64,000 nucleotides of DNA from Companilactobacillus tucceti DSM 20183 (GTDB lineage Bacteria; Bacillota; Bacilli; Lactobacillales; Lactobacillaceae), in contig NZ_AZDG01000007.1 in the NCBI RefSeq assembly GCF_001434665.1, forward strand, positions 33,820 to 97,819, in the 5' to 3' direction. Positions 1-8,483 of this stretch are shown piece by piece. Made by a program: the position numbers and the translations under genes. The notes below the pieces were generated by a model. The model saw only the letters and a list, made by a program, of their open reading frames with translations. It had not been told where the DNA came from and searched no databases. How positions within the stretch are numbered: the stretch's first letter is position 1; the number at the start of each line of letters is the position of its first letter.

Positions 1-89
1 GGTGGACTAATGAAGATTGAGGTGAGGATTGCTGCAATACCAGCAATCCACAGCACCTTGTCTGAAAATACTCGTTTTAAAACTACCAT
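1..89 (-). CDS. N-terminus of a membrane protein, cut by the window edge
   Basis: An ATG on the minus strand at 89 is preceded by an AGGGGAA ribosome site at a good distance and opens a frame that runs off the left edge. The first 29 residues begin MVVLKRVFSDKVLWIAGIAA and continue into a hydrophobic stretch, as expected for the first membrane segment of a transporter. The pattern of a short basic N-terminus followed by a hydrophobic helix resembles SLC13/ArsB-type anion permeases, but too little is present to assign a family. A longer overlapping frame in another register (7-189) lacks a ribosome site and is not preferred. Confidence 0.5.
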   Translation of the reverse strand, partial: MVVLKRVFSDKVLWIAGIAAILTSIFISP

Positions 90-279
90 TTACGTTTCCC
101 CTAATAAAAGAAGTGCCTCTAACTAGTATAAAGATTATTTGTTCAATGAAAAAGACAAATGTGTAAATTTTTATTAATTTAGCGCTCAAATATTAAATTT
201 TTAGAAAATCTTTCCCATTAAAAACCTTATTCATTGTAACTTAGTTATACTATATAGCAATAACAAGGAGGTAGGTAAA

Positions 280-432
280 ATGTATCTATTATTAATATTC
301 TTAACATTTATAGTTGGAATTGCCATAGCCACAATCTCATTTAAAGCTAAGAAAGAATCATTATATTACCTTCTACTATCAACTGGGACTATGATGTTTT
401 TCTTAGGAATTTATATGGCCGTTCCAAAATAA
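280..432 (+). CDS. Small two-helix membrane protein (50 aa)
   Basis: This short gene has an excellent AAGGAGG ribosome site just before the ATG at 280. The product starts MYLLLIFLTFIVGIAIATIS and appears to have two hydrophobic helices separated by a short basic loop (KAKKES). It ends GIYMAVPK. No family was recognised. It lies upstream of another small membrane protein gene at 500 with about 65 bases between them, so the two may be co-transcribed. Its reality rests on the ribosome site and the clean membrane-protein composition. Confidence 0.6.
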   Translation: MYLLLIFLTFIVGIAIATISFKAKKESLYYLLLSTGTMMFFLGIYMAVPK

Positions 433-499
433 AAATTTAGTGCGTTTTTAGTATTGTATTTGTATAATTTCCTTACTTTAAATTGTGGGGGGATCGCCT

Positions 500-700
500 A
501 TGATGAAAATACGCATAGCGCTTCTAGTTTTAGTATCAATGTTGTTGACGATTACCGAAATGACAATCAATCCAATGTTTTATGTAGGTAGAATATTTTT
601 AGTGCTCTCAGTATTGATAGCAGTACTGGCAGGATTAAATTTCGTAAAGTCTAATTGGAGATTCGTTAATGAAGACGACGATTTACCAGATCCAGAATAA
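500..700 (+). CDS. Small membrane protein (66 aa)
   Basis: The frame is open from a GTG at 485, but a GGGGGGAT ribosome site at 486-493 points to the ATG at 500. The product begins MMKIRIALLVLVSMLLTITE, has two hydrophobic segments, and ends in an acidic tail (NEDDDLPDPE). It resembles many short uncharacterised lactobacillar membrane proteins; no function can be named. A terminator at 729-761 follows it, so it is probably the last gene of a small transcript with the 280 gene. Confidence 0.65.
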   Translation: MMKIRIALLVLVSMLLTITEMTINPMFYVGRIFLVLSVLIAVLAGLNFVKSNWRFVNEDDDLPDPE

Positions 701-728
701 TATAAATTTATAGTATTAGTTCAAATAG

Positions 729-761
729 TCTAGCAAATTCAGTTGCTGGATTATTTTTTTT
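729..761 (+). terminator. Rho-independent terminator
   Basis: TCTAGCAA (729-736) pairs with TTGCTGGA (743-750) around a 6-base loop and is followed by TTATTTTTTTT. It closes the small membrane protein transcript. Confidence 0.75.
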
Positions 762-770
762 GCTTGAAAA

Positions 771-949
771 GTCCGTCTTCAGGAGCAAGAAAACCATGTT
801 GCTATGGGGACCTATTCGAGCCAGGGTCTCGAATTTCGGTTTTGAACTTTGAGAAAACCACTCAAATTTCAGAACTCGTCTCGTGGTGTAAGTGCTAAAG
901 CACTAACGCCACCTGCATAGCAACCTAGTTTTCTTGCTCCTTCCGACTG
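771..949 (+). repeat. R1 four-arm structured repeat, copy A
   Basis: About 180 bases fold as one closing stem plus three arms. The closing stem is GGAGCAAGAAAAC with GTTTTCTTGCTCC, then a second helix around TTGCTATG/CATAGCAA. Arm 2 is ATTCGAG/CTCGAAT with a CCAGGGT loop. Arm 3 is GTTTTGAA..CTTTGAG against CTCAAAT..TTCAGAAC. Arm 4 is GTGGTGT/ACGCCAC over a nested AGTGC/GCACT. The conserved junction CGTC..GTGGTGTAAG is present. Copy B lies 35 bases downstream in opposite orientation. Confidence 0.8.
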
Positions 950-983
950 AATATCAGTATTTAGTGTTTAGTATAGATATCTT

Positions 984-1174
984 AGTCGGAGGTTGAAAGT
1001 GAGAAGAGTCAACAGTGATTGTGGTGTTAGTACGAGTGGTTTTCTCGTGCTTACAGCACAGGACGTATTTTGAAATTCGCGTACTTTGCGAAGTTCAAAA
1101 TCGAGTTCGGAGACCTTGGCTCCGGACGATCCCACTGTAGACTCATTCTCATTTTTAACCGGAGACGGCCAAAG
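984..1174 (-). repeat. R1 four-arm structured repeat, copy B (inverted)
   Basis: Read on the minus strand this matches the R1 plan: flank GCCGTCTCCGG, a closing stem around AAAATGAGAATGAG with its partner near 995-1010, arm 2 with the conserved CCAAGGTCT loop, arm 3 with TTTGAAC/GCGAATTTCAAA, and arm 4 beginning GTGCTGTAAG. It forms an inverted pair with copy A and lies directly upstream of ydbS. Confidence 0.75.
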
Positions 1175-1237
1175 ACTAACTTGCTGAAGATATTGTATTT
1201 GATATACTTTAACCACGATTGAACAAGGGGAGAATAT

Positions 1238-1723
1238 ATGGATAAAGTAGAAAAAATACCTAAAGAGATTAAGACTATTTGGCGAATAAATGCGATCTTT
1301 GATTTCTTAATTTTTTTGATTGTTATTTTGGGAATGGCTTTAATTAAGATGATTTTTCCAGGGATAAATAAAGATTTTATAATAATCAGTCAAGTTGTCG
1401 TATCGATATTGGCGGTCATTGTAATAGTTTCCGAACTAGTCTTAATTCCTTATCGTTGGAATTTTTGGACTTATTATATTGATGAACGACAAGTTGAATT
1501 ACATAAAGGGTATTTTTTTAGGAAGCAAATTGTGATTCCAATCGCTAGGGTGCAAAATGTTACCTTAAAACAAGGTCCTATTTTGAGGATCAAGGATCTA
1601 CAAAAGGTTATAGTTGTTACGGCTGCTGGAAAAAGTGAGATTGAGGGTATCGAATCTACCCAAGCTGAACAGTTGAAGGAAGTAATTATGAAACTGGCGC
1701 AGGAGGCTAAAAATGATATCTAA
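1238..1723 (+). CDS. ydbS: YdbS-like PH-domain membrane protein
   Basis: A 161-residue protein with two membrane helices near residues 20-75, followed by a bacterial PH-like (bPH_2) domain containing YIDERQVELHKGYFFRKQ and IPIARVQNVTLKQGPILR, the typical family signature. Length matches B. subtilis YdbS. An AAGGGGAG ribosome site precedes the ATG. The stop overlaps the start of ydbT, the usual partner gene, so the two form an operon. The family is linked to resistance to some class II bacteriocins and to membrane stress in related bacteria; a role here is inference. Confidence 0.85.
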   Translation: MDKVEKIPKEIKTIWRINAIFDFLIFLIVILGMALIKMIFPGINKDFIIISQVVVSILAVIVIVSELVLIPYRWNFWTYYIDERQVELHKGYFFRKQIVIPIARVQNVTLKQGPILRIKDLQKVIVVTAAGKSEIEGIESTQAEQLKEVIMKLAQEAKNDI

Positions 1724-3143
1724 ACCACGTCGATTACATCCAGCAGCAATTCTTTTTTACCTATATAAAGAGATCAAGTCGCTAGCTTTGCCTATTGTCA
1801 TTGCTTTAGTTGCCATCTTTCGTGGATCCTTATTAAAGATGGTTCTGGGAATAGGTGTTACTTTAATTTTGATTGTAGGATATTGTTTGCTTAAATATTT
1901 TACTTTTAGTTATCAGCTGTTGGACCATGAAATTTTGGTAAAAAGTGGAGTATTTGTTAAAAAGGTTAACCACGTTCCGTATGATAGAATCCAAAACATA
2001 ACTTCTAATCAGTGGTTTTTTCTAAAACCATTCGGTCTTGAAGAACTAGAAATAGAAACAGCAGGACATTCGGAAGGTCCAGAGGTAAGTTTATCGGCGG
2101 TTTCTGTGGAACTAAAGAACGAACTAAATAATTATCGTCAACAAGTTGATACGGAAATAAAATCTAAAAATGTTTCACGGGAAACTTTTTCTGGGGAATA
2201 ATATTCTATAACATGGAAAGAATTATTGAAGTTTGCCCTAACATCTCCTGCATTTTTATCAGGTTTATTAGTGATTCTGGCAGCATATGGCAAAATTCAA
2301 AATGTCGTCAATAAACAGGTATATAAGTTTGCGGAAGCTGAAATGCAACATTTAGGTATTTTAATTATAATTGCTGGATTTATTTTCGTATTGTTACTGT
2401 TTTATATTATTTCTGTTTTGTCATTGATTGCTAAGTATTATCATTTCAACTTGGTTAAAAATAATAATAAATTTCAAATGGAATATGGATTTTTTAAGAC
2501 TAAGAAGACAACAATATCTATGAATCGTGTTCAAGCTGTTGTTGTAAAACAAACTCTTTTACGAAGATTATTAAATATAGCTTCTGTTAAGTTGGTTATA
2601 ATTTCTAATTCTAAAAAAGAAGATACCGAAAAAGATATTATAGTTATGCCAGTAATTGAAAAGGCTAATTTAGAATCATTTTTGGGTAAGTTTTTTCCCA
2701 GTATTCCAATTAGTAATCTTGAAGTTAAAAAGGCATCGTCGAAAACTTTTTATTATGATTTACGTAATGCAATTATTATTAGTGTTTTAGTAGATGTTGT
2801 TTTAGGAATAATGGCTTACAGAATAACATGGTTGTTGGCAGTCATTATTTTATTATCTGGACTTATTTTTGTAGGACCGGCATATTTAAAGGCTAGAAGG
2901 TCTGGGCTAGCAATAATGGATAAACATTTCTTATACTTGCAAAATAACCAATTCTTCTCTAAAAATACTTATTTTATTCCTAGAGAGAGTATTCAATTAA
3001 TAGAAAGACGTCAAAGTGTATGGCTAGCAAAAAAGTCATTTGCGCATCTACGACTTAATTGTCGATCTGGTAATGGGGAACGAATTATTGCGGTTAAGTA
3101 TTTACCTGAAGAATTAATTGATGAGGTTGTTGATTGGTATTGA
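1713..3143 (+). pseudogene. ydbT: YdbT-like PH-domain protein interrupted by an in-frame TAA
   Basis: The frame starts at ATG 1713 with a GGAGG site overlapping the end of ydbS. It reads as a first PH-domain unit of 162 residues, then meets TAA at 2199-2201. Eight codons later, in the same frame, homology resumes (YSITWKELLKFALTSPAFLS), and the frame stays open to 3143. YdbT proteins are about 490 residues; the two parts plus the linker total 476, so a single nonsense codon has split one gene. The second part carries two more PH-like units (VQAVVVKQTLLRR; ESIQLIERRQSVW). It could be a true pseudogene, two separate polypeptides, a readthrough case or a sequencing error. No frameshift is needed to join them. 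Confidence 0.85.
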
Positions 3144-3149
3144 GATTTT

Positions 3150-3285
3150 TTATGTGTGGCGTAAACGTGCAATGATACACAGCTTTTTCCGCTTAAGACA
3201 AAAGACCCTATCAATCCGATTTTGGATTGATAGGGTCTTTTGCATTAATGCTCGAAAGCTGAACGTGTATCATTGCACTCTCTAA
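3150..3285 (-). repeat. R2 nested-hairpin repeat with bidirectional terminator
   Basis: Read on the minus strand: outer stem GTGCAATGATACAC with GTGTATCATTGCAC, conserved internal loop CAGCTTTCGAGCATTAA facing TTAAGCGGAAAAAGCT, and an inner hairpin AAAAGACCCTATCAATCC/GGATTGATAGGGTCTTTT. The inner hairpin can terminate both ydbT and, from the other side, metY, whose 3' ends converge here. Confidence 0.8.
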
Positions 3286-4565
3286 TCACTAACTTTATCC
3301 AATCCCTGCTTAAGATCGGCAATTAAATCGTCAGCATTTTCAATACCGATCGAAATTCTGATTAAATCGGGCGTGATACCTGTAGCTAATAGTTCTTTTT
3401 CATTTAATTGTGCATGGGTCGTTGAAGCGGGATGAATGATCAATGACTTAGCGTCACCAACATTTGCTAGCAATGAGAAGATATTTAGGTTTGAAATTAA
3501 TTCTTTACCTGCTTTTTCACCACCAGTTAAACCAATTGTAAAGATTGATCCGACACCTTTAGGGAAATCTCTTTTGGCCAGTTTGTAATAAGGGCTGTCT
3601 TCTTGTTCTGGATATTTTATCCAAGCGACTTTAGGCGAATCTTGAAGGAATTTAATGATTTTACGAGTATTAGTAACGTGTCTCTCAATTCTTAGTGACA
3701 ATGTTTCTAGACCCTCGATCAAAAGAAATGAGTTGAATGGACTGATAGCACCACCGACATCACGCAATACTTCTGAACGAACTTTTGTTGTAAAAGCACC
3801 GCCATTTAAATCAGCGAAAACCAAACCATTGTATTGGGGATTTGGTGTTGTAAATTCTGGATATCGATCTGATTTACGGTAATCGAATTTGCCATTTTCT
3901 ACGATAACGCCGCCCATGCTAGTACCGTGACCTCCAATAAATTTAGTGGCTGATTCTACGACGATATCGGCACCCAAATCAAGTGGTTTATATAGATAAG
4001 GTGAGGCAAATGTATTATCAACGATCAATAACAAACCATTTTTGTGAGCAATTTCAGCGATAGCAGGAACATCGGATAGGTTGATGTCAGGATTACCAAT
4101 ACTCTCTAGGTAAAGTGCTTTTGTATGTTCGTTAATTTCTTTTTCAAAATTTTTGGGATCATCTGAATTAACGAAATGTGTTTTAATACCTAATTTGGGC
4201 AATGTGACGTTGAATAAATTGTAAGTTCCACCATAAAGGGTACTTGCGGAAACAATTTCATCGCCAGCCTTGGCAATGTTTTCAATAGTTGCTGAAATAG
4301 CCGCCGCACCAGTTGCTAGTGCTACACCAGATGTCCCATCTTCTAGTTGAGCAACTCTTTTCTCAAGTACATCAGTTGTAGGGTTAGTCAAACGGGTATA
4401 AATATTACCGGGGTCTTTTAAGGCAAAACGGTCAGCTGCTTGTTTAGGGTCTTTAAAAACGTATGAAGTTGTTTGATAAATAGGAACAGCACGAGCTCCG
4501 GTTTCGTCTACAGTTTGTCCAGCATGTACTTGTAATGTTTCAAATTTATATTCTTGTTCACTCAT
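3282..4565 (-). CDS. metY: O-acetylhomoserine sulfhydrylase (MetY type)
   Basis: A 427-residue PLP enzyme of the Cys/Met metabolism family that makes homocysteine from O-acetylhomoserine and sulfide. The PLP lysine is in [10 protein letters not shown] (Lys208). The cofactor-binding [10 protein letters not shown] and IYTRLTNPT segments are present. Length and N-terminus (FETLQVHAG) are typical of the long MetY subgroup rather than MetB or MetC. It is transcribed alone on the minus strand behind a T-box leader and a tiny ORF, so expression should rise when the cognate tRNA (probably tRNA-Met) is uncharged. An R2 element terminates it. Confidence 0.93.
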   Translation of the reverse strand: MSEQEYKFETLQVHAGQTVDETGARAVPIYQTTSYVFKDPKQAADRFALKDPGNIYTRLTNPTTDVLEKRVAQLEDGTSGVALATGAAAISATIENIAKAGDEIVSASTLYGGTYNLFNVTLPKLGIKTHFVNSDDPKNFEKEINEHTKALYLESIGNPDINLSDVPAIAEIAHKNGLLLIVDNTFASPYLYKPLDLGADIVVESATKFIGGHGTSMGGVIVENGKFDYRKSDRYPEFTTPNPQYNGLVFADLNGGAFTTKVRSEVLRDVGGAISPFNSFLLIEGLETLSLRIERHVTNTRKIIKFLQDSPKVAWIKYPEQEDSPYYKLAKRDFPKGVGSIFTIGLTGGEKAGKELISNLNIFSLLANVGDAKSLIIHPASTTHAQLNEKELLATGITPDLIRISIGIENADDLIADLKQGLDKVSD

Positions 4566-4609
4566 AATTATGATTCCTCCAAAATTTTAATAAATTCATG
4601 TTTAATTGA

Positions 4610-4708
4610 TTAGTTGTGTTGGATGATTCTTCTGTCAAAGCCGCCTAGTCGCAACTGCGGCATTCGAAAATCCCTCTTAAATGAAAATCGTCTAAAATCG
4701 TTTGACAT
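4610..4708 (-). CDS. Tiny Arg-rich ORF (32 aa) between T-box and metY
   Basis: After the T-box terminator there is a strong GGAGGTG ribosome site and an ATG at 4708. It encodes 32 residues beginning MSNDFRRFSFKRDFRMPQLR and ending RRIIQHN, with eight arginines. The stop lies 45 bases before metY, which has its own GGAGGAAT site. It has no hydrophobic segment. Possible roles are a small regulatory protein or an upstream ORF that affects metY translation. No family was recognised, and the ribosome site is the main evidence that it is translated. Confidence 0.55.
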   Translation of the reverse strand: MSNDFRRFSFKRDFRMPQLRLGGFDRRIIQHN

Positions 4709-4740
4709 TAAAATCACCTCCATAAATTAAAAAAATGTAT

Positions 4741-5035
4741 AAAAAAAGTCCCCATGCTGACTAATGTCAACATGGGGACGATGTGGTCGTGGTACCACCC
4801 CAAATTCGTAGATAAAATCTACCTCAACAACTCACTAAGTAAGTTCGGGATGATATCGCATCCTTGCGTACCGTTGGCTTTCACCTAGGTAAGACTCCAA
4901 GCTCATCTTCAATCAAGTGTTCGTTCCGCCTTTTCACTATCCAGCGGTCACTATTCAAAACTAATAATTGATCTACTCTTCTCTTCAACGTCTAAATTAA
5001 ATTTTCTTTAATGAAATTAGTGATTAGTATAGTCG
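4741..5035 (-). promoter_or_regulatory. T-box riboswitch controlling metY
   Basis: On the minus strand the leader carries the invariant GGGTGGTACCACG (complement of 4789-4800), the AGCTTGGAGTC segment that follows stem I, and the terminator GTCCCCATGTTGAC/GTCAGCATGGGGAC plus T-run at 4741-4780. The stretch GAAGATGAGCTTGG places an ATG where the specifier codon is expected, in line with tRNA-Met and with metY downstream. The specifier assignment is by inspection, not a folded model. Confidence 0.88.
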
Positions 5036-5067
5036 TTGAAATTTAAAAGTCAAGCTTGTTTTTATAA

Positions 5068-6012
5068 TTAATATTCACCCTCGGCAATCTTATCCAAGGT
5101 ATCTTTTGAAGGAATGAAGAATAAATTACCTGTTATTGGGGTACTAAAGTCAAGTAAACGGTCGCTTTTAGTAAACATATTTGTAAGCATACGGTTAGTG
5201 ACAGCAAAGTCTTTTGAGTAACCAATAAAGTATGTACCAGTTAAGTTCTTTGCGGGGTCGGAGAATGGAACATTCATTCTAACGATTTTATGTTCAACAC
5301 CGCCGTCTTCATCTTTAGCGGCAATGTTGTGGGCATTAGGTAGTTTTTCGTCATCATCAAGTTCTCTATCTGAGAATTTATGACGGCCAATAGCTTTTTC
5401 TTGATCCTCTGTTTTTAGATCATTCCAAGCATCCATATTATGAGAGTATTTTTGAGCAAATGCATATGATCCATTAACAAATTCTGGATCTTGCTTTTCG
5501 TCGATCAAAGTATAATCCATTGATTCAACTCCGGCGGGATTTTCAGTTCCGTCGATGAATCCAACAATAGAGCGACCTTCAAAATAACGGAAACCATGTG
5601 TTTCATCTTCGACAGTTGTTATTGGGCGTAAGATACCCATAAATTGATCAATGATTTCGTAACAAACTGACATCTTAGAAGCACGTACGTGAATAAACAA
5701 ATCACCAGGTGTAGAAACTGCAGTATATTTTGGACCTTTGATTTCTTTGAAATTTTCGAGTTCTTTAGGCTTTGGTGAATTAGGGAATAAGTAATCCCAA
5801 GCATTTGAACCAAATCCCCAAGCTACATGAACTTGGGCTTCAGGGTCACGAATACGCATGCTATTTATGATTGAGTTGGACATATCAGAAAATTCAGCAA
5901 TAGCATCTTTTTCTTCACTTTGGTTCTCATGTTTTAACATTAATGTTGTGAAAATAACACTTTCACCTGCATCCTTATAAACGTCTTGAGCTTTTTTAAT
6001 ATCAATAGTCAT
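5068..6012 (-). CDS. Dyp-type heme peroxidase
   Basis: A 314-residue dye-decolorising peroxidase, a heme enzyme that uses peroxide; cytosolic, with no signal peptide. The family GxxDG signature is GFIDGTENP with the distal Asp at residue 154. A conserved His (EHKIVRMNVPF) is the likely proximal heme ligand, and the C-terminal LLDFSTPITGNLFFIPS block is typical. A CGGAGG ribosome site precedes the ATG. It is a single gene divergent from the 6176 hydrolase. Lactobacilli lack heme synthesis, so it would need imported heme. Confidence 0.92.
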   Translation of the reverse strand: MTIDIKKAQDVYKDAGESVIFTTLMLKHENQSEEKDAIAEFSDMSNSIINSMRIRDPEAQVHVAWGFGSNAWDYLFPNSPKPKELENFKEIKGPKYTAVSTPGDLFIHVRASKMSVCYEIIDQFMGILRPITTVEDETHGFRYFEGRSIVGFIDGTENPAGVESMDYTLIDEKQDPEFVNGSYAFAQKYSHNMDAWNDLKTEDQEKAIGRHKFSDRELDDDEKLPNAHNIAAKDEDGGVEHKIVRMNVPFSDPAKNLTGTYFIGYSKDFAVTNRMLTNMFTKSDRLLDFSTPITGNLFFIPSKDTLDKIAEGEY

Positions 6013-6175
6013 CTGCTTACCTCCGAGGCTTATTTAAACAAATCATAACATAAGGAATCGGTACAAAATTATTTAAAAAATGTAAATTTAAATTGTTGAT
6101 TTTGTATCTAATTTAGGATAATAATTAAACGTTGAATAAATTAATTAATAATTGAACCAAAAGGGAGTAGTAGCA

Positions 6176-7162
6176 ATGTGCACAAGTATAAGTTATGAGG
6201 CTTTAGATGGAGCTAAGTTTTTATCAAGAACAATGGACTTTGCATTTGAATTGAACGGCAGACCAACTTTCTTGCCTAGAGATTATGAATGGATATCTTC
6301 TTTTGATAAAAAAACATATAAAGCTGATTATGCCATTTTAGGTACTGGGGCAAAGTATGGTAACAACTATATGGTAGCCGACGGTACTAATGAGTACGGA
6401 TTGGCAGCAGCTGAATTGTATTTTGCTCATAAAGCTGAATATGATCATGAACCAACAGATGGAGCTATCAATTTGGTATCAGAAGAATTTATTTTGTGGG
6501 CTTTAGGCAATAATAAATCACTTGCCGAATTGAAAGATAATATTAAAAACGTGCATATTATTGAATCCGATAAGGGTGTTATGGGTAAGAATCAACCACT
6601 ACATTGGATATTTAGTGATTTAACAGGAGCAACATATGTCATTGAACCTGAAGGTGATGGCTTGATCCTTCAAGAAGATAAAACAGGTGTTATGACTAAT
6701 ACTCCAGATTATCAATGGCATGAAACAAATTTGGCCAATTATTTAGGTGCACAGCCAAATAATTTTGGAAGTAAAAAATTTGGTGATTTAGAAGTTCAAC
6801 CATTAGGTCAAAACGGAACATTTCGTTTACCGGGTGGTTATACAGCTGTTGATCGTTTTGTTAGAACTGCCTTTAATCGTGAAGTAATTGAAAAAGCAGC
6901 CGACGCTACTGAAGCTGTTAACACTATCATGCATATTTTAGATAGTGTAGATGTTCCAAAGGGTGCAAATACTAAGCCAGATGGCCCAAGTTATACTCAA
7001 TATCAGTCTATATTTGATATGACAAATAGAATCATGTATTACATACCTTATGGAAATAGAACTGTCTTTAAAGTAAGAATGACTGATGAAATGATTGGTG
7101 CACAAAAGACTCCTAAAGAATTTCCTGTTGCATTGACACAAGAGTTTAATGAGTTGAATTAG
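6176..7162 (+). CDS. Choloylglycine hydrolase family, penicillin-V-acylase type
   Basis: An Ntn-hydrolase of 328 residues. The frame is open from 6152, but the AAGGGAG site and family rules place the start at 6176, where Met is followed directly by the catalytic Cys2 (MCTSISY). Arg18 and Asp21 (SRTMDF), the TNTPDY asparagine and the late Arg in VDRFVRTAF complete the active site. Residue 82 is Tyr (AAELYF), which is typical of penicillin V acylases; bile salt hydrolases usually have Asn there. The natural substrate may be an acyl amide such as a quorum-sensing lactone or a bile salt; this is inference. Confidence 0.88.
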   Translation: MCTSISYEALDGAKFLSRTMDFAFELNGRPTFLPRDYEWISSFDKKTYKADYAILGTGAKYGNNYMVADGTNEYGLAAAELYFAHKAEYDHEPTDGAINLVSEEFILWALGNNKSLAELKDNIKNVHIIESDKGVMGKNQPLHWIFSDLTGATYVIEPEGDGLILQEDKTGVMTNTPDYQWHETNLANYLGAQPNNFGSKKFGDLEVQPLGQNGTFRLPGGYTAVDRFVRTAFNREVIEKAADATEAVNTIMHILDSVDVPKGANTKPDGPSYTQYQSIFDMTNRIMYYIPYGNRTVFKVRMTDEMIGAQKTPKEFPVALTQEFNELN

Positions 7163-7173
7163 ATCGGGGGAAT

Positions 7174-7354
7174 TGCCGCCTCCAGAATCAAGAAAATCAT
7201 GTCGCTATGGGGACCGATTTGAGCCAAAGTACGGTCTCAAATCTCGATTTTGAACCTTGCAAAATACGCAAGTTTCAAAATTCGTCCCGTGGTGTAAGCA
7301 CTAAAGTGCTAACGCCACTTTTATAGCGACATGATTTTCTTGATTTTTCCGGCT
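7174..7354 (+). repeat. R1 four-arm structured repeat, copy C
   Basis: This is the clearest copy. The closing stem is 22 bp, from ATCAAGAAAATCATG..GCTAT to ATAGC..CATGATTTTCTTGAT. Arm 2 is ATTTGAG/CTCAAAT. Arm 3 is GATTTTGAA-CTTGC/GCAAG-TTCAAAATTC. Arm 4 is GTGGTGT/ACGCCAC with AGCAC/GTGCT inside. It begins at flank GCCGCCTCC and ends TTCCGGC. It follows the hydrolase gene and is paired with inverted copy D. Confidence 0.85.
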
Positions 7355-7412
7355 AGTTTATCTGTTTATTTTTGAATGAAGAATTATAGTAAATATAAAA
7401 TAATTGTCGATT

Positions 7413-7447
7413 CCCAACTATATATATGTATTAGTTGGGGCTTTTTT
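7413..7447 (+). terminator. Rho-independent terminator
   Basis: CCCAACTA (7413-7420) pairs with TAGTTGGG (7432-7439) and is followed by GCTTTTTT. It lies between R1 copies C and D, so a transcript from the hydrolase would include copy C. Confidence 0.8.
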
Positions 7448-7462
7448 ATTTTGATGAAAATT

Positions 7463-7638
7463 AGCTGGAGGTTATGAGTAATGGAACCAGTTGTGCCAGT
7501 GGAGTTGAATGGTGGTTTTCCATTCTTACTCCACAGACATATTGAAGATTTGCGTAGCAAAGCTTCAATATGAGACTCAAGACCGAGGCTTGAGTCGGTC
7601 TCACAACAGGTGGAATTACTCATAACCGTAAGCGGCAA
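7463..7638 (-). repeat. R1 four-arm structured repeat, copy D (inverted)
   Basis: Minus-strand R1 copy: flank GCCGCTTACGG, closing stem TTATGAGTAAT/ATTACTCATAA, arm 2 GAGACTCAAG..CTTGAGTC, arm 3 ATATTGAAG-CTTTGC/GCAAAT-CTTCAATAT, and arm 4 GTGGAGT/ACTCCAC followed by AAG. The arm 4 change from GTGGTGT/ACGCCAC to GTGGAGT/ACTCCAC keeps the pairing. Confidence 0.82.
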
Positions 7639-7711
7639 GTAAACAACCATTTGGTATGTAATCCATCTTTAAAATGAGATATAATAAAAGTGACTGATAA
7701 CTACCTTATAT

Positions 7712-7730
7712 AAAATTGGTACGTTCCAAA
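7712..7730 (+). promoter_or_regulatory. Operator-like site upstream of the GntR gene
   Basis: AATTGGTACGTTCCAAA lies ten bases before the GntR-family start, overlapping its ribosome site region. A closely similar sequence in reverse orientation lies upstream of the phosphoketolase promoter at 8484-8503, which suggests autoregulation by the encoded repressor. Confidence 0.55.
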
Positions 7731-7739
7731 GGAGGAAAC

Positions 7740-8465
7740 ATGGCAGATTTAGTTTATCAACGAGTTATTGATTCATTAAAAGAAAAAATAGATTCTAATA
7801 CTTATCCAGATATGCGTTTACCAGACGAACGATCACTTGCAGAACAATATGACGTAAGTAGAAGTTCAATTAAGCGTGCGCTAAGCAATATGTCAGATCA
7901 AGGCATAATATTCAAAAAACGTGGTTCGGGTACTTTTATTAATCCGTTATATTTGAAGCAGGATTCTTATTTCAACTACAGTGGTAGCAACCTTGGAATT
8001 ACTGATAGTTTTAAGGCTAACGGCCAAAAACCTGGGATCAAGGTTTTAAGTTTTGATGTTATTAGACCGGATCAAGATATGCAGGATAATTTATTCTTAA
8101 AACCTAGTGAGTTCGTTTATTCATTTAAGAGATTAAGATTATTGGATGATAAACCATTTATGATCGAAACTGGATATATTCCAATTAAGTTGGCACCGGA
8201 GTTGAATGAGCAAGTTGCCTCAGAATCAATTTTTAATTATGTGGAAACTGAGCTTGGAAAAGAAGTTAACAAAACTTATTTAGCTATTTCAGCTTCGCCT
8301 TCTGATGAAGAGGGACAAAAATTATTGAATTTAAATGAGAATGAACCTCTAGGTATCATGGAAGGTATCTTCTTCTTAAACGACGGGACTCCATTTGAAT
8401 TTTCAACAATGAAGCTACATTACAAATACTTTAAGTATGATTCATTTGTTGATTTAGACAGATAA
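7740..8465 (+). CDS. GntR-family regulator with UTRA domain
   Basis: A 241-residue transcription factor. The start is set at ATG 7740 by the GGAGG site; a TTG at 7716 would sit inside the operator. The N-terminal winged helix has LPDERSLAEQYDVSRSSIKRAL and the wing KKRGSGTFI. The C-terminal UTRA ligand domain (about residues 95-235) includes FMIETGYIP and FEFSTMKLHY, typical of the HutC subgroup sensing sugars or sugar phosphates. It sits directly upstream of the phosphoketolase and probably controls it. Confidence 0.9.
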   Translation: MADLVYQRVIDSLKEKIDSNTYPDMRLPDERSLAEQYDVSRSSIKRALSNMSDQGIIFKKRGSGTFINPLYLKQDSYFNYSGSNLGITDSFKANGQKPGIKVLSFDVIRPDQDMQDNLFLKPSEFVYSFKRLRLLDDKPFMIETGYIPIKLAPELNEQVASESIFNYVETELGKEVNKTYLAISASPSDEEGQKLLNLNENEPLGIMEGIFFLNDGTPFEFSTMKLHYKYFKYDSFVDLDR

Positions 8466-8483
8466 TTAAAAGGTAGTTATTTT

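Noticed and set aside
771..1174. R1 copies as insertion sequences, MITEs or tRNA-like genes
   Set aside because: No transposase, no constant terminal repeats between copies and no clear target duplications; too long and lacking the conserved D- and T-loop bases of tRNAs. A non-autonomous mobile origin is not excluded.
968..1216. Minus-strand ORF of 82 codons (and similar ORFs at 7384-7650, 25582-25827, 25176-25376, 54317-54556)
   Set aside because: Each lies across an R1 element; the frames are not alike in protein sequence between copies and have no ribosome sites.
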